64,000 bases of DNA from 2-02-FULL-48-14 sp041645035 (GTDB lineage: Bacteria > Patescibacteriota > Gracilibacteria > UBA1369 > 2-02-FULL-48-14). The stretch covers positions 1-64,000 of the forward strand of contig JBAZQU010000001.1 in the NCBI GenBank assembly GCA_041645035.1, read 5' to 3'. The position numbers were made by a program, and so were the translations under genes. The notes under the pieces are model-generated. The model worked only from the letters and a program-made list of their open reading frames with translations, had not been told where the DNA came from and did not search any database. Shown piece after piece: positions 59,193 to 64,000 of this stretch; the first letter of the stretch is position 1; each line of letters opens with the position of its first letter.

Positions 59193-60692
59193 ATGTTTCA
59201 AAGACTTTCACTCGTTTTCCTCTCTTTTTTCCTGCTGATTTCCACAGTAGGGCTTGTAGGCGCTGAGGTTGTTTCGGATAAAAAACCTGTCGCCATTGTG
59301 GCTGAGATTGATTCGCAGACCAGTATTGGAGTAAATCGCAGTATTATTTTCAATGCCTCCGGTTCTACCGCTCCTTTCGACAGCCCGTTGGTTTATGAAT
59401 GGACTTTTGGGGATGGGAACCGCCAAGAGGGGGTGGAGGTGGTGCATTCGTACGCACAGAGCGGAGATTATACGGTCACTTTGACTGTGAGAGATTATTC
59501 GGGGAATAGCGCGACGGCTCAGCAGGAAGTTTTTGTTTTTAAAAGGTCTTTTGTGTTTATTAGTAACGTGGAAGATGAAGAAGCAAAAATACAAGGTTTA
59601 ATTGAAGCCGGTCGCGAACAGGGTGTTTATTTTGAAGTAATCCAGGCCTATACGTCTTCGTCCGGTTTTTTGGAGGAAGAGGAGTTGAGGCGCCAGCTAC
59701 TTGAGCATATTTCTGATTTGGAACCCGCGGAAGACCTTGTGATTTACACCTATGGTACCAGTGGACTTACGGTGCTCTCCCAATTGCAGCAGAACCTTTC
59801 GGATTCGGAGTTTTTTAAAGGCAAAAATATTTATTTTGCTTCCGATCATAATTTAAATACGATTAAGAATATTGCGCGTGGAGTGTACGGGAACATTTCG
59901 CCTGCGCAGATTATATTGACGCGCCCCGAAGCGCTTTGGGTGCTTTTGGAGGCACCGGATGCGGAGAGTTTCGTCGATACGTTGGCGGAGCGAGGGCTTG
60001 AATATGTTGTGGTGGATGGTCGCCTGGAGCTGAGGCCGTGGAACTTCCTCTCCGTTCTGGTGAACGGTATCGTGAGCAAAGGAGTGCCAACGGGTGCTAT
60101 TCTACTTGTTTTGATGTTGCCCATCATCGCGACGGTAGTGGTTTTTATGAAACAAGTGGTGGGGCTCAACACGCTCGGGGTTTACACACCTTCCATTCTT
60201 TCACTCTCGTTTATCGCGTTAAATTTTTGGTACGGACTTTTGATTTTTATGATTCTCTTTTTGGTGGCCAGTTTGGTCCGTTCCGCGCTTCATCATTACC
60301 GTTTACTCTACATCCCACGTATGGCGATTATTTTAACTTTTTCAAGTTTTGCCATTTTACTCGTGCTTTTTTTGGGGACGCTTCTTGGTCAGCAGATTGA
60401 TGAGCTCGTTATTTTCCCGATTCTTATCATGACCACCATGGTGGAGAAATTCGTTACTATTCAGGGCGACAAGGGAATTAAAAGCGCGATCCATATTGGA
60501 GCTGAGGTCTTACTTGTGGCGATGCTTTGTTATCTGGTTGCGCAGTGGGGTGTACTGGAAACTTTAGTGTTGGGGCATCCCGAGGTGATCTTAGTTTTCC
60601 TGCTGATCAATTTTATTTTGGCTCGCTGGTCCGGACTTCGTATCACCGAATATATTCGTTTTAGGGAAGTTATTCATCACGTTGAAGAATAA
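59193..60692 (+). CDS. PKD-domain protein with seven-helix (7TM-transglutaminase-type) membrane domain
   Basis: The 499-residue protein from ATG 59193 has a signal peptide (~1-25) and a PKD domain (~30-125; IIFNASGSTAPFDSPLVYEWTFGDG shortened). A ~160-residue alpha/beta extracytoplasmic region follows. Seven hydrophobic helices (~300-480) resemble the 7TM domain usually fused to an inactive transglutaminase. In proteobacteria such proteins are encoded with RimK-like ATP-grasp ligases, as here: the stop overlaps the ATP-grasp gene start (TAATG). It is probably the membrane partner of that enzyme. Confidence 0.8.
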   Translation: MFQRLSLVFLSFFLLISTVGLVGAEVVSDKKPVAIVAEIDSQTSIGVNRSIIFNASGSTAPFDSPLVYEWTFGDGNRQEGVEVVHSYAQSGDYTVTLTVRDYSGNSATAQQEVFVFKRSFVFISNVEDEEAKIQGLIEAGREQGVYFEVIQAYTSSSGFLEEEELRRQLLEHISDLEPAEDLVIYTYGTSGLTVLSQLQQNLSDSEFFKGKNIYFASDHNLNTIKNIARGVYGNISPAQIILTRPEALWVLLEAPDAESFVDTLAERGLEYVVVDGRLELRPWNFLSVLVNGIVSKGVPTGAILLVLMLPIIATVVVFMKQVVGLNTLGVYTPSILSLSFIALNFWYGLLIFMILFLVASLVRSALHHYRLLYIPRMAIILTFSSFAILLVLFLGTLLGQQIDELVIFPILIMTTMVEKFVTIQGDKGIKSAIHIGAEVLLVAMLCYLVAQWGVLETLVLGHPEVILVFLLINFILARWSGLRITEYIRFREVIHHVEE

Positions 60693-63046
60693 TGCTATTC
60701 AATAATTCCGGCATTTTGGGGATGAACGCGCGGAACTTGCTTTATGTCCGTCCGTTCAATAATAAAAAGGCCGTTCGTTTCGCCGACGATAAGCTTAAGA
60801 CAAAACATTTTCTTTCTGCTCGAGGAATCCCGGTTCCGCGGCTTTACGCTGTTATTCGCAGTGCTGAAGAGCTTGAGAGGTTTACATTTTCCAGTTTGCC
60901 TAAAAGTTTTGTTCTCAAGCCCAATTTGGGTTTTGGCGGAGAAGGAATTATCCCCATTATTGATACGAAGGGGGAATCCTTCATCAAGGCTAGCGGGGAG
61001 AGTATGAGCAAGGACGAACTTAAGGAGCAAATTAATGATATTTTAGAGGGCGCTTTTAGTATTTCAGAACTCCAAGATGCGGCTTTTTTTGAACAGTTGA
61101 TCATTTGTGACCCTCGGCTCGCGAAATTTTGTTACAAGGGACTGCCGGACATCCGCGTGGTGGTTCATAATCTCATTCCGGTGATGGCGATGCTTCGTTT
61201 GCCTACTCGCGAATCGGATGGAAAGGCGAATCTCCACCAGGGGGCTGTGGGCGTGGGAATTGATATTGCTAAAGGCACGGCCACGCACATTGTTTACAAA
61301 GGTAGAGTCGTGGATGAAGTGCCCGGAGCCGGACCTATTCGTGGTTTCACCATTCCTTACTGGGATGAAATTTTACTCATTGCTTCGCGCATTCAGTTGG
61401 CGACGAATCTGGGTTATTGCGCCGTGGACGTTTCTATCGACCATCACGCCGGTCCCGTGCTGTTGGAAATCAATGCGCGTGCCGGACTCGCGGTACAAAT
61501 TGCGAATTTGGCGCCGCTGAGGCGGCGCCTGGAACGCATTCAGGGTGTTAAAGTCACTACTCCTGAAAAAGGTGTACGCATTGCACAAGAACTCTTTGGG
61601 CTCAAGATTGAGAAAGGGGCAAAGGAGTTTCGTGATGTAATCGGTAATCTCGAGGAAATTAAAATCATTGCTCCCGGCGAAGTGCGCCACGCCTGGGCTT
61701 CCATCAACCCGATTTTAGAAGGAAGTATTTTGGATAAAAAACTTGCGGAGGAACTCGGGCTTACGGATGAAACAGAGTCGGGTCAGCTTAGGGTGAAATT
61801 TTCTTTGGGGACTAAGCGTATTCAAACACTGGTTTATACGGAAGATTTTTCCGGGAAAGATTACAGTATGGTTATTGGGAAGCGTGATCTTCAGGGTTTT
61901 CTCATCGATCCCATGAAGGGCAAAAATAAAGTACTTAAGCTCCCCGCCTTACTTACCGGCAAGGACGAGGTGATACTTTTTTTTGAGGCTGACCGTGAAC
62001 TTGCGACCATGGATCGTCAGATTCAACTGCTCTCTCATCTCAAGCCCAGTAACTTAAAGCAAGAATCTGAAAAATTTTTAGCAAATCCTTCCTATAACCC
62101 GCAATTTGAATATCGGAAGTTATCTTTTGATCCACACGAACTGAAGACGCGGCTTGAGAAAATTGAAGGAACCTTAGACGATTCACCGCTGGGGAGTTTG
62201 TTCCGAAAGAAAGCTCAAGAACATTTGAAAAAAATCTGGCTTTTGGAGGCCCGTGGAAAAGAGGATTTTACCAATCACAGCTTCGAGCTTTACGGGAAAC
62301 CTTCCGAGCATTTAATAGCCAAGGCACGCGAAAAACTGGAAGGAAAGCCGAAAGTTTTTCTTGAGCCAACTCGCTATTTTAGTGTGCCGGAGGCTACTGT
62401 GGAATTTGAACGAGTCTTTCGGGAATATGGGCTGGATCATTGGCGCGTTAAAGTGAATCGCCATATGATAAGCGCTTGTTCGGCCGGGAAAGAATGTACG
62501 CTTTTTATTCGTGAGGGAGCTCAATTTTCCGAAGAGCGACTTCGTATGGTGATTGCGCATGAAATTGAAACTCACATCCTCACCGCTGAAAATGGAAAAT
62601 ATCAAATTTATGAACTTTTCAATCGCGGTTTTGGAGATTTCCTCGAAACTCAGGAGGGACTTGCCATTTGGAATCAAGAGCAGGTGTCCACTATAAATAA
62701 TGAAAAAAATTACCGAAGTGCTACTTTGATTTTTGTGATTGAGTTTGCGCACAAGCATGGTTTCGCGGAAACATATGACTATTGCCTCAAACTCGGCATG
62801 GCGGAAGACCGCGCCATGCAGGCCACGCTCAAAGTGAAACGCGGACTTAGAGACACTTCAAAATCGGGTGTATTCACCAAAGACGGTCTTTATTTCTCCG
62901 GATATCTCCAAGTGCAGGACTTTGTAGTCAATGGGGGTGATTTAAAAAACCTCTACTACGGAAAGTATAACTTGGATGACCTACCCTTTATTAGAAAGAT
63001 TCCGGGCTTAAAAGAGCCTAAAATTTTGCCGCACTTTTTAAGTTAA
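60692..63046 (+). CDS. RimK-like ATP-grasp ligase fused to DUF1704 (QEGLA) peptidase-like domain
   Basis: The 784-residue fusion has an ATP-grasp domain at ~20-300 (KTKHFLSARGIPVPRL, FVLKPNLGFGGEGI, DIRVVVHNLIPVMAMLRLPT, VLLEINARAGL), similar to alpha-L-glutamate ligase-like proteins. A linker and small protease-like beta region (~320-450) follow. The C-terminal ~320 residues match DUF1704: RMVIAHEIETHIL (HExxxH-type) and ETQEGLAIWNQE, the QEGLA motif. DUF1704 is related to tyrosine carboxypeptidases (MATCAP). The two halves suggest a system that adds and removes amino acids on a peptide or polymer. In other bacteria these are separate genes. Confidence 0.85.
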   Translation: MLFNNSGILGMNARNLLYVRPFNNKKAVRFADDKLKTKHFLSARGIPVPRLYAVIRSAEELERFTFSSLPKSFVLKPNLGFGGEGIIPIIDTKGESFIKASGESMSKDELKEQINDILEGAFSISELQDAAFFEQLIICDPRLAKFCYKGLPDIRVVVHNLIPVMAMLRLPTRESDGKANLHQGAVGVGIDIAKGTATHIVYKGRVVDEVPGAGPIRGFTIPYWDEILLIASRIQLATNLGYCAVDVSIDHHAGPVLLEINARAGLAVQIANLAPLRRRLERIQGVKVTTPEKGVRIAQELFGLKIEKGAKEFRDVIGNLEEIKIIAPGEVRHAWASINPILEGSILDKKLAEELGLTDETESGQLRVKFSLGTKRIQTLVYTEDFSGKDYSMVIGKRDLQGFLIDPMKGKNKVLKLPALLTGKDEVILFFEADRELATMDRQIQLLSHLKPSNLKQESEKFLANPSYNPQFEYRKLSFDPHELKTRLEKIEGTLDDSPLGSLFRKKAQEHLKKIWLLEARGKEDFTNHSFELYGKPSEHLIAKAREKLEGKPKVFLEPTRYFSVPEATVEFERVFREYGLDHWRVKVNRHMISACSAGKECTLFIREGAQFSEERLRMVIAHEIETHILTAENGKYQIYELFNRGFGDFLETQEGLAIWNQEQVSTINNEKNYRSATLIFVIEFAHKHGFAETYDYCLKLGMAEDRAMQATLKVKRGLRDTSKSGVFTKDGLYFSGYLQVQDFVVNGGDLKNLYYGKYNLDDLPFIRKIPGLKEPKILPHFLS

Positions 63047-63999
63047 CCTTTCCATTCCGTGCTGTGATCTTCCACCTCAGATTTTTGAGAATGTTTCATG
63101 ACAATTAAAGTCATGTCGTCCAATTGCGTGCAGCCTTCCATAAAACGTCCCACGTCAATGGCAATTTTTTCAAACAAAGTTTCGGTGCTCACCTCTGCGC
63201 CGGCCTGTTGTTGTAAGAAGTTCTTTAGGCGTTCGAGTGTGTACATTTGTCCGGTGACATTTTTCGCTTCTACAATCCCGTCTGAATAAAGCACCACAAA
63301 GTCTTCGTCCTCTAAAGTGATTTCACTTTCCTGAATGAATTTTCCGATGTCCGGCAACATGCCCACAGCCAATCCACCCGCTTTGGTCACTTCCACTTCA
63401 CCCTTCTTTGTTTTTACGTGGATGAGGTGCTCATGACCCGCTCCTGCCCAGCGCAATTTACTTTCTTGAGGAATCCATTCCAATAAAATCATAGTCATGA
63501 ACATGCTTGGTTTGAGATGGGGTTTTAAGTATTGATTCAATTTGATCACCATGCCTTTTAACGTGTTTTCCATTTCGACAAAAGTCTCCAAAAGTACGTC
63601 CACCATCACCATCACGATGCCTGCGGGGATTCCATGGCCGGTAGAATCACCCACATAAAGGAGGTGGCGCCCCTCCTTCGCAAAGAAGTTAAAAGTATCT
63701 CCACCGATTTCAGAAGCCGGTCTGGTTTTTGCGGTGACCTCAAGGCCGGGGATTTCCGGTGCAATTTTAGGGATAAGCATGCGCTGAATATCCTGAGCGG
63801 TGCTAAGCTCCTTTTGGATTCGTATATGTGTTTGCACGTCGCCGGAAATACTTTCCAGATTTCGTGTCACTTCGTTAAAGAAGTGTGCCAAAATACCGAT
63901 CTCATTAGTTTTGGAGGTTAGAATACGTCGATAAGGTTTTCCGGTGAGCAAGGCCTTCATTTCGCGAATGATTTTATGTAGAGGCTGATGCAGCTTCAT
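63043..63999 (-). CDS. SpoIIE/RsbU-type phosphatase with HAMP linker (5' partial)
   Basis: 318 residues are visible; the gene continues beyond the right edge. It starts inside a HAMP linker (LHQPLHKIIREMKALLTGKPYRR), followed by a helical signalling segment and a PPM/SpoIIE phosphatase domain (IGGDTFNFF, GDSTGHGIPAG, WAGAGHEHLI, LYSDGIVEA, LDDMTLIVM). It is a paralogue of the complete gene at 20912-22486. The ATG at the very edge is probably an internal methionine, not the start. Confidence 0.88.
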   Translation of the reverse strand: MKLHQPLHKIIREMKALLTGKPYRRILTSKTNEIGILAHFFNEVTRNLESISGDVQTHIRIQKELSTAQDIQRMLIPKIAPEIPGLEVTAKTRPASEIGGDTFNFFAKEGRHLLYVGDSTGHGIPAGIVMVMVDVLLETFVEMENTLKGMVIKLNQYLKPHLKPSMFMTMILLEWIPQESKLRWAGAGHEHLIHVKTKKGEVEVTKAGGLAVGMLPDIGKFIQESEITLEDEDFVVLYSDGIVEAKNVTGQMYTLERLKNFLQQQAGAEVSTETLFEKIAIDVGRFMEGCTQLDDMTLIVMKHSQKSEVEDHSTEWKG

Positions 64000-64000
64000 G

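Overview
The window looks like a chromosome segment of a Patescibacteria (CPR) bacterium, most likely near the Peregrinibacteria/Gracilibacteria. The grounds are a CPR-style type IV pilus operon with many pseudopilins, PrgI and TraC-like secretion pieces, an expanded set of TrmB-type regulators, a DUF3467 protein, compact and often overlapping genes, almost no Shine-Dalgarno sequences, and 23S-5S rRNA genes without a linked 16S. TGA is an ordinary stop throughout, so the UGA=Gly recoding of some Gracilibacteria is not in use. The phylum call is inference; no search was possible.

Layout. 0-4.2 kb: end of a membrane protein, a small membrane protein, then a consensus promoter, a hairpin-rich leader containing a complete intrinsic terminator, 23S and 5S rRNA. 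4.4-13.4 kb: type IV pilus operon (pilB, pilC, four pilin-like genes, a pilM-pilN fusion, pilO, a small membrane protein, major pilin). 13.5-17.5 kb: a divergent RelA/SpoT homologue facing a short minus-strand cluster (four-helix membrane protein, PrgI, isolated TraC-like domain). 17.6-25.9 kb: lepA, an orphan oligopeptide-binding lipoprotein, a SpoIIE-type phosphatase, glyA and a 5-formyl-THF cyclo-ligase gene, and an HtrA protease. 26-31.9 kb: a cysteine-rich protein, a TrmB regulator, an HExxH protein, an M29 aminopeptidase, an RHH antitoxin with a HAD-like partner. 32-34.2 kb: tRNA-Val, tRNA-Leu, an MgtC/DUF4010 protein, a thioredoxin-fold protein. 34.2-41 kb: an accessory-looking regulator block (sigma region 4/HARE protein, four TrmB-like genes, a degenerate response regulator, KilA-N). 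41-50.8 kb: pseudouridine synthase, lipoprotein, DUF3467, dtd, glyS, a T4SS-type ATPase, an LCP enzyme, a DnaQ-like exonuclease, a VapC-type pair, tRNA-fMet, mntP, tRNA-Met. 51-53 kb: a second cysteine-rich gene enclosed by long inverted repeats. 53-64 kb: ftsB-like, murC, mazEF, cysS, yggT, a large surface protein, a PKD-7TM protein, an ATP-grasp/DUF1704 fusion, and part of a second SpoIIE-type phosphatase.

The most unusual signal is a family of structured intergenic elements. They occur at four loci (about 4.2, 24.4, 25.9 and 51.0 kb), always as an inverted pair (first copy on minus, second on plus). Core loop motifs are shared, but the 12-18 bp stems are different at every site and still perfectly self-complementary. 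That is covariation expected of a structured RNA or DNA hairpin and not of ordinary transposon ends. The 51.0 kb pair lies beside a 1.8-kb segment holding a cysteine-rich gene between ~65-bp inverted repeats, each with its own private hairpin. A second broad signal is gene expression with consensus -10 boxes (often TGC-extended) placed 6-9 bases before the start codon, which implies leaderless or nearly leaderless mRNAs for lepA, glyS, mntP, yggT and others.
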